Source: Chitinophagaceae bacterium (GTDB lineage Bacteria; Bacteroidota; Bacteroidia; Chitinophagales; Chitinophagaceae). Taken from it: DNA of 10,276 nucleotides. The position numbers and the translations under genes are program-made. Positions within the stretch are counted from its first letter, which is position 1; each line of letters opens with the position of its first letter. The DNA is taken from the NCBI GenBank assembly GCA_003136915.1, contig PLEB01000291.1, positions 1 through 10,276 on the forward strand, written 5' to 3'. This document shows positions 1 through 7,036 of the stretch, piece after piece. The notes beneath the pieces were generated by a model that saw only the letters and a program-made list of their open reading frames with translations, was not told the origin of the DNA and made no database searches.

Positions 1-524
1 TCCTGGTTATCAAATCTATACAAGATTTTTCATAAATGGTACATGCCAGTTCAAGAGGTCAATATTTCATCAGTTTGTCATCTGACCAAAACCCTATACA
101 GCATCAGCATTCGAAAACCTCCTATCATTCCTATGATAGTGTTATTACCGGTTGGCTTCCGTTCATTCTCGTCGATCGTTTTTAGTATATATTCTTCCCA
201 TACCTCTCCGATTGTCGATTCTACAAGAAGCCTTAGGGTTAACTGCTGGAACAAAAGAAGTTTCAATTAACCCCGTAAGAAAATGCAATTCACAGAAAAG
301 AGAGATCCAATTTTAGCTTTCACTGGATATCCGGACGTTCTATTATTGTAAGATCATTGAGGTTGCATAGCATTAATTTATAACATACTAAATTTCAGTA
401 CATTGAAAATAAACCTTCGCCAGAAGAGGGAACGAAAATGAAATTTTATACTTTTGGTTGTTGCCGAATATAGTAAGCGGGCAAATCCAAAAGTTAGAGA
501 CAAAAAATATAAAAGATTAAGAAT
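1..524. other. Stretch without a supportable gene
   Basis: No recognisable gene was found here on either strand. Two overlapping open frames of 62 and 75 codons lie at about 43-270 on opposite strands. Neither resembles a family I know, one of them begins with TTG immediately after a stop codon, and both have poor composition for a protein. The part from about 271 to 448 is AT-rich and has stops in all frames at short intervals. The only structured signal is a perfect TANNTTTG element near 449. The region could be decayed coding sequence, in keeping with the remnant that follows, but this cannot be shown from the sequence alone. Confidence 0.6.
449..456 (+). promoter_or_regulatory. Candidate Bacteroidota -7 promoter element
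   Basis: The eight bases TACTTTTG match the Bacteroidota housekeeping -7 consensus TANNTTTG at every fixed position. They lie about 70 bases upstream of the DinB-like remnant at 525. No TTG/TTTG -33 element is present at the expected 17-23 base spacing, so the match may be chance in AT-rich DNA. Confidence 0.3.
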
Positions 525-692
525 ATGAATTTGACAGCACAAATCGCAAAGCAATTCAGAGATGTTCATTTTGATGAGAACTGGACGGAGTCAAACCTAA
601 AAGAAAATTTGGCGGATAGTGAAAACATGAATCGAGAGAACAACCAGGCCATTCCGAACAATCTGCGGGTCATTCGGCTGGATAACAAATAA
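525..692 (+). pseudogene. N-terminal remnant of a DinB-like (DUF1572-type) protein
   Basis: A 55-codon frame from ATG 525 to TAA 690-692. Its first 31 residues (MNLTAQIAKQFRDVHF, then ENWTESNLKENLAD) read like the start of small DinB-superfamily proteins that are common in Bacteroidota and are usually about 150 residues long. They are putative metal-dependent four-helix-bundle enzymes. After residue 31 the resemblance is lost: the remaining 24 residues are Asn-rich, and none of the later metal-binding histidines of the family is present. The frame then stops, and I found no continuation in the other frames before the next gene. This fits a gene broken by deletion or frameshift, leaving a stub. 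A short intact peptide gene is possible but less likely. The family link rests on recalled N-terminal sequence style, not on a search. Confidence 0.45.
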
Positions 693-720
693 AGCTTATT
701 AGACCATTATAAATAATTCT

Positions 721-749
721 TTTGATCATACCTTTAATGCATACATTTA
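721..749 (+). promoter_or_regulatory. Candidate promoter for the NTF2-like lipoprotein gene
   Basis: A TTTG at 721-724 (-33-like) is followed after 17 bases by TACATTTA at 742-749. The latter matches the -7 consensus TANNTTTG at all fixed positions except the last. Spacing is within the 17-23 range reported for Bacteroidota housekeeping promoters. Transcription would begin near 755 and leave a leader of about 65 bases before ATG 821. Confidence 0.35.
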
Positions 750-820
750 TTCTGAATTCTACCCGCCGTCAGCCCACCCTTCTTTACCCTGTACATTTTT
801 AATCATTAAAATTTTCAAGA

Positions 821-1375
821 ATGAAAAAAACGATTGCAATGGCTTTTGCCATTTCTTTATTATTTGCCTGCACGAATCAAAAGACCGAAGACAAATCAGC
901 AACAACAACTGATTCTGCTGCTGCGGCTACAGCTAAACCACAGCCAGTAGAATTTGCAGATGCCAAGTATGTCGAGATTGGTAAAACGGGAAATGCTTCC
1001 CTGTCATCTGGCAATATTGATGCCTGGATGAATAATTTTGCCGACAATGCCGTTTACGTTTGGAATAATGGAGACAGCCTTGCGGGAAAACCAGCCATCA
1101 CAGCCTATTGGAAAAAAAGAAGGGGTGACGTGATCGATTCCATCAACTTCACCCAGGACATCTGGTTAGCTGTTAAAGTGAATCAGCCACAGCAGGCCGC
1201 ACAAGCACCCGGAGTTTGGTTATTGGGCTGGTATTTTACATCGGCAAAATACAAAACCGGAAAGAGAATGACCCAGTGGATCCATACCGCCACTCACTTT
1301 GATGCCAATGATAAAATTGACCGCGTGGTTCAATTCCTGGACAGAGCGCCCATTAACGCAGCGACGAAAAGGTAA
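821..1375 (+). CDS. Lipoprotein with NTF2/SnoaL-like domain
   Basis: A 184-residue predicted lipoprotein. The N-terminus has Lys2-Lys3, a hydrophobic core and a lipobox LFAC with Cys17 as the lipidation site. A Thr/Ala/Ser-rich linker (about residues 18-42) contains an acidic/polar patch just after the cysteine that could act as a surface-export signal, which is an inference. Residues ~50-175 look like a nuclear transport factor 2/SnoaL-like cone fold: an N-terminal helix (around GNIDAWMNNFADNAVYVW), a G-KPAI helix start, then Trp/Tyr-rich strands (GVWLLGWYF, TQWIHTATHF) and a final DKIDRVVQFLD strand. Such domains bind small ligands or act as isomerases or hydrolases. No specific catalytic residue set can be assigned, so the substrate is unknown. 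The gene has its own candidate promoter and a strong terminator, and so appears monocistronic and separate from the sugar-uptake genes downstream. Confidence 0.8.
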   Translation: MKKTIAMAFAISLLFACTNQKTEDKSATTTDSAAAATAKPQPVEFADAKYVEIGKTGNASLSSGNIDAWMNNFADNAVYVWNNGDSLAGKPAITAYWKKRRGDVIDSINFTQDIWLAVKVNQPQQAAQAPGVWLLGWYFTSAKYKTGKRMTQWIHTATHFDANDKIDRVVQFLDRAPINAATKR

Positions 1376-1401
1376 TTTTTTTACAGACATCTTTATTCAG
1401 T

Positions 1402-1427
1402 AAACGGCATAGCATCATGCCGTTTTT
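1402..1427 (+). terminator. Rho-independent-type terminator after the lipoprotein gene
   Basis: A perfect 9-bp stem is formed by AAACGGCAT (1402-1410) and ATGCCGTTT (1417-1425) with a 6-base loop AGCATC. The second arm runs into a T tract (1423-1427). It lies 26 bases after the lipoprotein stop codon and isolates that gene from the sigma-factor locus. The stem begins with AAA and ends with TTT, so it could also work from the opposite strand. Confidence 0.8.
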
Positions 1428-1594
1428 ATTACCTCCTCTACGCTAACCACAAGCGCTGTCATGAATCGCTTGAGAAATATTTCTTTTGGTAGTCTGTTTT
1501 CTGTGATTTATATTAGACCAGTCTTGATAAGTGCTTGTGCCCGCCTTCTCCCAACCTTTATGGAGTCGTCTTAGTTGAAATTAACGAATGGTCG

Positions 1595-1627
1595 TTTGCA
1601 GCGTTGAATGAATTTAAATTGTCTTTG
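1595..1627 (+). promoter_or_regulatory. Candidate promoter of the sigma/FecR/Sus locus
   Basis: TTTG at 1595-1598 and TGTCTTTG at 1620-1627 (one mismatch to TANNTTTG) are separated by 21 bases, which fits the two-part Bacteroidota housekeeping promoter. The transcript would start near 1633. That leaves about 27 bases before ATG 1660, but almost nothing before the possible GTG start at 1636, so the element also favours ATG 1660 as the start of the sigma-factor gene. Confidence 0.4.
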
Positions 1628-1659
1628 CATATCCGGTGGCTTATTTGAGTGGACTTGCC

Positions 1660-2289
1660 ATGAAAGAAAACAGCACTTTTTCTGATTCCTATTTATTGAG
1701 TATCCAACAACGCGCAGCTGCTGGTGACCAAGTGGCATTTAAGAAGATCTATTACCATTTTTATAAGAAATTATACCTGTTTTCACTAGCATTGGTCAAA
1801 ACCAAAGAAGCGGCTGAAGAAATTACAGAAGATGTTTTTATCAGAATATGGCAAAAAAAAGGTCAAATTTCGGCTATCAATAATCTGCGCGTCTATTTAT
1901 ACATTGCTACAAAAAATACTGCGCTCAGTTATTTGTCAAAAAAAGCAAAAGACAATTTAACTGAGCCTTTTGACAACATCAATATAGACCTGCATAAATC
2001 AACCTTAACGCCTGAGGAGCTCATGATCACCGCGGAGATGTACCGCAAAATCCAACTGCAGGTAGAAGCATTGCCGCCGCGTTGCAAAATGATATTTAAA
2101 TTAATTCGTGAGGATGGATTAAAGTATAAAGAAGTATCTGATATTCTGAATATTTCAGTAAATACCATCGATGTTCAAATGGCCATTGCGGTAAAAAAAA
2201 TCGCGGTTGCGCTAAAACCTGAATTTGGCTTCCTGGTTGAGGACAAATCCAAATCAGGGAGCATAGAAAAACTCCCCCGCAGGACCTAA
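1660..2289 (+). CDS. ECF-type RNA polymerase sigma factor (Bacteroidota FecI-like)
   Basis: A 209-residue extracytoplasmic-function sigma-70 factor of the kind expanded in Bacteroidota. Region 2 spans about residues 26-92: a helical core-binding part (AFKKIYYHFYKKLYLF), the -10 recognition segment EEITEDVFIRIWQKK, and NLRVYLYIATKNTALSYL. Region 4 spans about 131-181, with ALPPRCKMIF, GLKYKEVSDILNISVNTI and a VQMAIAVKKI recognition helix. Regions 1.1 and 3 are absent, as expected for this class. A Lys/Ser-rich tail of about 25 residues follows region 4 and is of unknown role. ATG 1660 is preferred over an in-frame GTG at 1636 because the eight extra residues are not family-like and would sit on the predicted transcription start. 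It lies directly upstream of the fecR-like gene and is inferred to be held by that protein and released when the SusC transporter detects substrate. Its target promoter is not evident. Confidence 0.93.
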   Translation: MKENSTFSDSYLLSIQQRAAAGDQVAFKKIYYHFYKKLYLFSLALVKTKEAAEEITEDVFIRIWQKKGQISAINNLRVYLYIATKNTALSYLSKKAKDNLTEPFDNINIDLHKSTLTPEELMITAEMYRKIQLQVEALPPRCKMIFKLIREDGLKYKEVSDILNISVNTIDVQMAIAVKKIAVALKPEFGFLVEDKSKSGSIEKLPRRT

Positions 2290-2416
2290 ACACCCGTGCA
2301 TTTCCGTCCGGACAGGCCCCATAAACAACGGGAAACAAACTTTATTTTAAAAAACCGGCCGTTCGTTTAGTAGATAGGTTGGATTTTTCAGTCCTATTTA
2401 GTTAGCACCATATGAC

Positions 2417-3538
2417 ATGGAAGATAATCGCTTATGGTTTTTGATTGCGCGCCATTTGTCGGGAGAGATAACTGCCCCCGAATCCAAAGACTTGCAGGAC
2501 TTACTGCAAAAACACCCGGATAAGCATCACCTGTTTGAAATTCTACATTCTTACTTTTTTCTTAAGGAAGATTCAGAAGAAGGAGAAAGCGATTCGTCAA
2601 TGGATGATGAACGGAGATTTCGCAGAATCATAGAGCATAGCGAATATAACCCTGATCCCATCCCCCAGCCTGCGATTAAGCCGGTTATAAACCTGGCCCG
2701 TCATAGATTTTGGCTATATGCAGCCGCCATTGCATGTATTGTGATTTTAGCCGGTTTAAATTTCAATTATTTTCACCAGCAAAGCACTAAAACCGAAAAT
2801 TTAGCGGCCAAAGGAAATGAAATCATTTCCAGATCAGGGGCAAGAACAAAATTACTGCTTCCAGACGGATCCCAGGTGTGGCTGAATTCAGGTAGTAAGC
2901 TGAACTATTCAAACGCCTATAATGTAAACCTGCGCGAAGTGGATTTGGAAGGCGAGGCTTATTTTGATGTCGTGAAAGTTGCGGGACGTCCTTTTATTGT
3001 TCACGCTTCTTCCCTAAATATAAAAGCATTAGGGACTGTATTTGTTGTAAAGTCCTACCCACAGGATGAAACCATCGAAACGACCTTATTACGCGGTATC
3101 ATTGAAGTAAGCCGAAAGGATTTCCCGGATGGACCAAAAGTTATTCTGAAGCCGGATGAGAAACTCATTTTCAATAAACAATTGGAAACTGAGCCGCGCC
3201 ATTATGCAAGTGATACTTCTGCTAAGTATGCAGCAACAACAATGGGTAAGATATCCGTTGCGGCTGTTTCAAAAACCATTCCGGATAGCAATAAGGTAGA
3301 AACCTCCTGGGTATATAACAGGTTAGTTTTCGACGGGGACAGTTTTCAGGAGCTTGCTAAAAAAATGGAACGATGGTACAACGTAAAAATTACCCTGAAC
3401 AGTAAGGAACTTTTGCACTACCGGTTTAAAGGGGCATTTGAAAATGAATCCATCAAAGAGGCCCTGGATGCATTGCAATTGACAGCCGAATTTTCTTATA
3501 AAATCAATAACAATGAAATCAATTTATTCAAAAAATAA
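2417..3538 (+). CDS. FecR-family anti-sigma factor with DUF4974 domain
   Basis: A 373-residue single-pass inner-membrane protein. Residues 1-~95 form the cytoplasmic sigma-binding part, with the usual start WFLIARHLSGEIT and an acidic linker (EDSEEGESD). One transmembrane segment lies at about 99-118 (WLYAAAIACIVILAGL). The periplasmic FecR domain is at about 138-235 (SGARTKLLLPDGSQVWLNSGS, GEAYFDV, PFIVHAS, LRGIIEVS), and a C-terminal DUF4974 domain at about 305-372. The conserved motif ALGT (Gly206-Thr207) corresponds to the Gly-Thr site where Pseudomonas FoxR-type proteins are known to cleave themselves, so this protein may do so too. It begins 127 bp after the sigma gene, and ATG 2417 is the first in-frame start giving the family N-terminus. 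Predicted role: restrain the sigma factor and receive the signal from the SusC STN domain. Confidence 0.93.
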   Translation: MEDNRLWFLIARHLSGEITAPESKDLQDLLQKHPDKHHLFEILHSYFFLKEDSEEGESDSSMDDERRFRRIIEHSEYNPDPIPQPAIKPVINLARHRFWLYAAAIACIVILAGLNFNYFHQQSTKTENLAAKGNEIISRSGARTKLLLPDGSQVWLNSGSKLNYSNAYNVNLREVDLEGEAYFDVVKVAGRPFIVHASSLNIKALGTVFVVKSYPQDETIETTLLRGIIEVSRKDFPDGPKVILKPDEKLIFNKQLETEPRHYASDTSAKYAATTMGKISVAAVSKTIPDSNKVETSWVYNRLVFDGDSFQELAKKMERWYNVKITLNSKELLHYRFKGAFENESIKEALDALQLTAEFSYKINNNEINLFKK

Positions 3539-3543
3539 GTTTG
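3536..3543 (+). promoter_or_regulatory. Candidate -7 promoter element for the susC-susD-GH30 operon
   Basis: TAAGTTTG matches TANNTTTG at every fixed position, and its first three bases are the fecR-like stop codon. A transcript starting near 3550 would have a leader of about 108 bases before the susC ATG at 3658. No clear TTG -33 element lies 17-23 bases upstream. If the operon is read by its own ECF sigma factor, a different promoter would be used, and this match would be a basal promoter or chance. Confidence 0.33.
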
Positions 3544-3625
3544 TCAGCAGCTGATGGCGAACTGGAAATGAGGACTATTTTTTAAAAGACAAAGCGGAAA
3601 CCAATGCACTTAAGAGGCGATGAGT

Positions 3626-3650
3626 GTTTCGGATTATTAATCCCTAAAAC
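3626..3650 (+). promoter_or_regulatory. Inverted repeat in the susC leader
   Basis: GGATTA (3631-3636) and TAATCC (3638-3643) form a perfect 6-bp dyad with one central base. Outer arms GTTT (3626-3629) and AAAC (3647-3650) extend the symmetry with a small bulge. It ends 7 bases before ATG 3658. As DNA it could be an operator. As RNA it could fold with a TATTA loop near the translation start. There is no T tract, so it is not a terminator. Function is unproven. Confidence 0.35.
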
Positions 3651-3657
3651 TAATAAC

Positions 3658-6600
3658 ATGAAAAAATTATCATTTCCTGCCCGTAGAAGCAACCAGAACA
3701 TGCTCTTTAAATTGCTAATCATCATGAAACTTTCCCTTATGTTCGTTCTGCTTGCGGTCCTGCAGACCAATGCAGGAGTATTTGCACAAGGCACGGTTAC
3801 CCTGAATATGCGACAAGTGGAAATTCAAAAAGTGCTGAATAAAATTGAAAAAGAAGGAGAATTCAGATTCCTTTATAACTATGATCTTAATTCATTAAAG
3901 AAAAAAGTAGATGTTGATTTTAAGGAATCTCCCATCAAAGACGTTTTAGACAAAATTTTCGCAAATTCAGATCTTACTTACAAGATGCTGGAAAATAATC
4001 TGATTGTCATCATGTCTTCAACGCAGGTGATGCAGAATATCCGCATAACAGGAAAAGTTACCGGCGCGAATGGAGAACCACTGTCAGGCGTAAGCGTTAC
4101 TGTTAAAGCCTCTGGCATTGGAACGAATACTGACAATAATGGTGTATATACAATGACGGTTCCGGATGATGCAACATTAAGTGTTTCTTATATTGGTTAT
4201 GAAAGCAAGGAAATTAAAGTAAATGGGCAACCCGTTGTAGATATTCAGCTTTCCCCCTCAAATAAGCAATTAGATCAGGTGGTCGTGGTTGGTTATGGCG
4301 TTCAAAAGCAAAAAGACATCACTTCTGCGATTTCCGTCGTGTCTACGAAAGATATTTCCAGCCGGCCGATCGTAAGCCCTGTAGAAGCAATTACCGGAAA
4401 AGTTCCCGGCATTCAGGTTTCGGTGCCTTCCGGCATGCCAGGCAGTGACCTTTCTGTGAAAATAAGGGGTATCGGCTCGCCCAACGGCAGTGAGCCATTG
4501 TATGTAGTGGATGGCGGTTTGACAAATGATATCAGATCTATAGACGCCAATACAATTGAGACAATAAGCGTTTTAAAAGATGCCTCAGCCGCGGGAATAT
4601 ACGGAGCGGCCGGTTCTACAAACGGTATCGTGATGATTACCACCAAACAGGGCTCAAAGGGCAGACCCAGGGTCGACATCAGTCTTTATACCGGGATTCA
4701 GCAGGTAACAAAAAAAATACCTGTCTTAAACAATCAGCAATGGCTTGATCTGGAGTCAGAAATATTTGATACGACGCAGGCAGGGTTTCTTGCCACTATT
4801 CCTTCCTACTATAATTTAAATACAACCAATAATAACTGGCAGGATTTGATCTATCATAATGCCATGCAAACAGGCGTAAACGCCGGCGTTTCGGGCGGTT
4901 CAGAAAAAGGAACATATTATTTGGATTTTGGCTATTTGAACCAGGACGGAATTATGGTAGGTTCAAATTTCAAACGCTATTCCGTAAAATTGAGTATTGA
5001 TCAGGCTGCTACAAGCTGGCTGAGAATCGGAGCAAATGTCAGCTTCAACAGAACAAATCAGAGAACGGTTCCAGTCAATACTTCCACCCAGTTTGGCGGC
5101 GCCGTTGTAAGCGCTTTGGTAACCCCCGAATATATTCCTATATATATGCCGGTCGGCTCTTCCCACCCGGGCGTTTTCGGTTACAGCACGTTCTTTTCAG
5201 GGGATAATCCCTATTCAGACATTTATAATAATACCAATAACACCGTAGGGAACAATTTTTTGGGCAATGGCTACGCCGAGGTCAGTCTTCCATTCAATCT
5301 TACAGTTCGCACGCAACTGAATTCCGTGATAGAAAATTCAAAGTACGATCAATTCTTAGATCCATATAAGAGTTTATACGGGATCAGTTTGAATGGCATG
5401 GCAAATGACAGTTATTCGGAAACCAATCGCTGGGCATGGGATAATACATTGACATATTCCAAAGTATTTGGTTTGCATTCTCTAAATGTGGTGGTGGGAA
5501 CCTCTGCATTAGAAGAAGCAATCACGCTTTCATCTTCATCAGGCCAGGGTTTTGCAACAAGCTCCATCCAAACCTTAAATGCAGCAAGCAGTCATTACAC
5601 GGTAAGCACATCAAACTTTGCGTGGTCAACCAACTCCTATTTTGGTAGAATTAATTATTCATACAATGATAAATACTTATTTACGGGAACTTTCAGGGCG
5701 GACGGAACCTCGAGGGTAGGTATCAATAATCAATGGGGTACTTTTCCTGCGCTATCCGCAGGATGGAGGATTTCCAATGAGGGTTTCATGAAAGAAGCGA
5801 ATTGGGTTTCCGATCTCAAAATCCGCGCAGGATGGGGTGAAACGGGCAACCTCCCGCCGTATACCGTTTTATATCCATCTTATACCCTTTTAAGTCCTGG
5901 CGCTCCCTATGCCTTCAGCAGCAGTGCAACGGCTGATCCGGGAGTAACAACAACTTCTCAAATCGGAAATCCGAATCTGAAATGGGAATCCGGAGCACAA
6001 ACCAATATTGGTTTTGATGCGACTTTCCTTGGTCAGAGATTGACGTTTTCTGCAGACTATTATTACAAGAAGGTTAAGAACATGATATTTTCACAAATGG
6101 GAAGCCTGGTCTTTGGCGGGCCCATCACTCAAATCAATGTGCCTGGTTATGATATCAACAAAGGTCTTGAATTCAATATTGATGCTTCTGTTGTAAAGGA
6201 AAAGGATTTCAGCTGGAATATTAATTTCAATATATCATTTAACAAAAACCTGATCACAAACCTTGATACGACGCTTACAAGCTCTTACCAGACTGGCGCG
6301 ATAACAGTTGGTGGCAGCCATGCTCCCATTTATACGGAAATTATTAAGAACGGATACTCACTTGGAACTTTTTGGGGATACCAGGCTTTGGGAGTTGATC
6401 CGGTTACAGGAAATGAAAAATTTGGAACAGATCTCACAAATTTAGGAACTGCTTTACCCAAATACATTTTTGGATTCAGCAATACATTTCGTTATAAAGA
6501 TTTTTCTCTTTCACTGCTGATTGACGGTGTGCAGGGAAATAAAGTTTATGATGAAACCAGAATGGAGATTGAAAACCTGACCGGTTATGCAAACGAAAGC

Positions 6601-7017
6601 GCTGCAGTTTTAGCACGATGGAAAACACAGGGTAGCGTTACGGATGTGCCAACGGCAATAGCCAATGGAACAACCAATGCCGCCAACGCCGCTTTGTTGC
6701 AAAGCCAGGTGTCTTCTTTATATATTGAAAACGGTTCTTTTATACGTATGCGCAGTGCAACCCTTTCATACCAGGTCAACCAGAAAGTATTAAAGCATAT
6801 CGGCATTTCGGGTCTTCGGTTTTATGTGACAGGACAAAACCTGTTTATTATAACTAAGTACAAAGGATACTATCCCGAATTGGACAGTTTTGGCCAGGGT
6901 ACCAACAATCAGGCTGTAAATGCAGGGCAGGGTCCGTCTTTATACTCCATAGGCGTAGATGCCGGAGCATACCCGGCAGCCAGAACCATTACAATAGGTG
7001 CGAATGTTCAATTATAA
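3658..7017 (+). CDS. SusC/RagA-family TonB-dependent outer-membrane transporter with STN domain
   Basis: A 1119-residue outer-membrane transporter that imports oligosaccharides with TonB energy. The signal peptide covers about residues 1-43 (long basic start, hydrophobic MKLSLMFVLLAVL, likely cut in VFA-QG). Then follow an STN signalling domain (~46-118), a CarboxypepD_reg-like beta domain (~129-200), a TonB-box-like segment QLDQVVVVGYG (204-214), the plug (~222-330) with the SusC/RagA signature VLKDASAAGIYG ... TNGIVMITTK (305-330), and a TonB-dependent beta-barrel to a strand-like C-terminus TITIGANVQL. The STN domain is found only in transporters that signal to sigma/anti-sigma pairs, which are encoded just upstream. 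ATG 3658 gives a normal signal peptide. An in-frame ATG at 3604 would add 18 polar residues and is less likely. susD follows directly, as expected for a SusCD complex. The sequence appears intact. Substrate cannot be read from SusC itself, but the linked GH30 suggests a beta-glucan. Confidence 0.96.
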   Translation: MKKLSFPARRSNQNMLFKLLIIMKLSLMFVLLAVLQTNAGVFAQGTVTLNMRQVEIQKVLNKIEKEGEFRFLYNYDLNSLKKKVDVDFKESPIKDVLDKIFANSDLTYKMLENNLIVIMSSTQVMQNIRITGKVTGANGEPLSGVSVTVKASGIGTNTDNNGVYTMTVPDDATLSVSYIGYESKEIKVNGQPVVDIQLSPSNKQLDQVVVVGYGVQKQKDITSAISVVSTKDISSRPIVSPVEAITGKVPGIQVSVPSGMPGSDLSVKIRGIGSPNGSEPLYVVDGGLTNDIRSIDANTIETISVLKDASAAGIYGAAGSTNGIVMITTKQGSKGRPRVDISLYTGIQQVTKKIPVLNNQQWLDLESEIFDTTQAGFLATIPSYYNLNTTNNNWQDLIYHNAMQTGVNAGVSGGSEKGTYYLDFGYLNQDGIMVGSNFKRYSVKLSIDQAATSWLRIGANVSFNRTNQRTVPVNTSTQFGGAVVSALVTPEYIPIYMPVGSSHPGVFGYSTFFSGDNPYSDIYNNTNNTVGNNFLGNGYAEVSLPFNLTVRTQLNSVIENSKYDQFLDPYKSLYGISLNGMANDSYSETNRWAWDNTLTYSKVFGLHSLNVVVGTSALEEAITLSSSSGQGFATSSIQTLNAASSHYTVSTSNFAWSTNSYFGRINYSYNDKYLFTGTFRADGTSRVGINNQWGTFPALSAGWRISNEGFMKEANWVSDLKIRAGWGETGNLPPYTVLYPSYTLLSPGAPYAFSSSATADPGVTTTSQIGNPNLKWESGAQTNIGFDATFLGQRLTFSADYYYKKVKNMIFSQMGSLVFGGPITQINVPGYDINKGLEFNIDASVVKEKDFSWNINFNISFNKNLITNLDTTLTSSYQTGAITVGGSHAPIYTEIIKNGYSLGTFWGYQALGVDPVTGNEKFGTDLTNLGTALPKYIFGFSNTFRYKDFSLSLLIDGVQGNKVYDETRMEIENLTGYANESAAVLARWKTQGSVTDVPTAIANGTTNAANAALLQSQVSSLYIENGSFIRMRSATLSYQVNQKVLKHIGISGLRFYVTGQNLFIITKYKGYYPELDSFGQGTNNQAVNAGQGPSLYSIGVDAGAYPAARTITIGANVQL

Positions 7018-7036
7018 ATTTCTTAAATATATTTTT

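Noticed and set aside
43..270. Open frames of 75 codons (plus) and 62 codons (minus) covering the same stretch
   Set aside because: Each overlaps the other, neither resembles a known family, the minus frame starts with TTG just after a stop, and no supporting promoter or neighbour is visible.
378..569. Minus-strand 63-codon frame
   Set aside because: It crosses the DinB-like remnant in antisense and has a Phe/Leu-rich composition typical of an AT-rich shadow frame.
2306..2313. GTCCGGAC palindrome between the sigma and fecR-like genes
   Set aside because: An isolated 8-bp palindrome without flanking symmetry is expected by chance.
2375..2382. TAGGTTGG as a promoter for the fecR-like gene
   Set aside because: It has one mismatch to the -7 consensus and no -33 element at a suitable distance. 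Read-through from the sigma gene explains expression.
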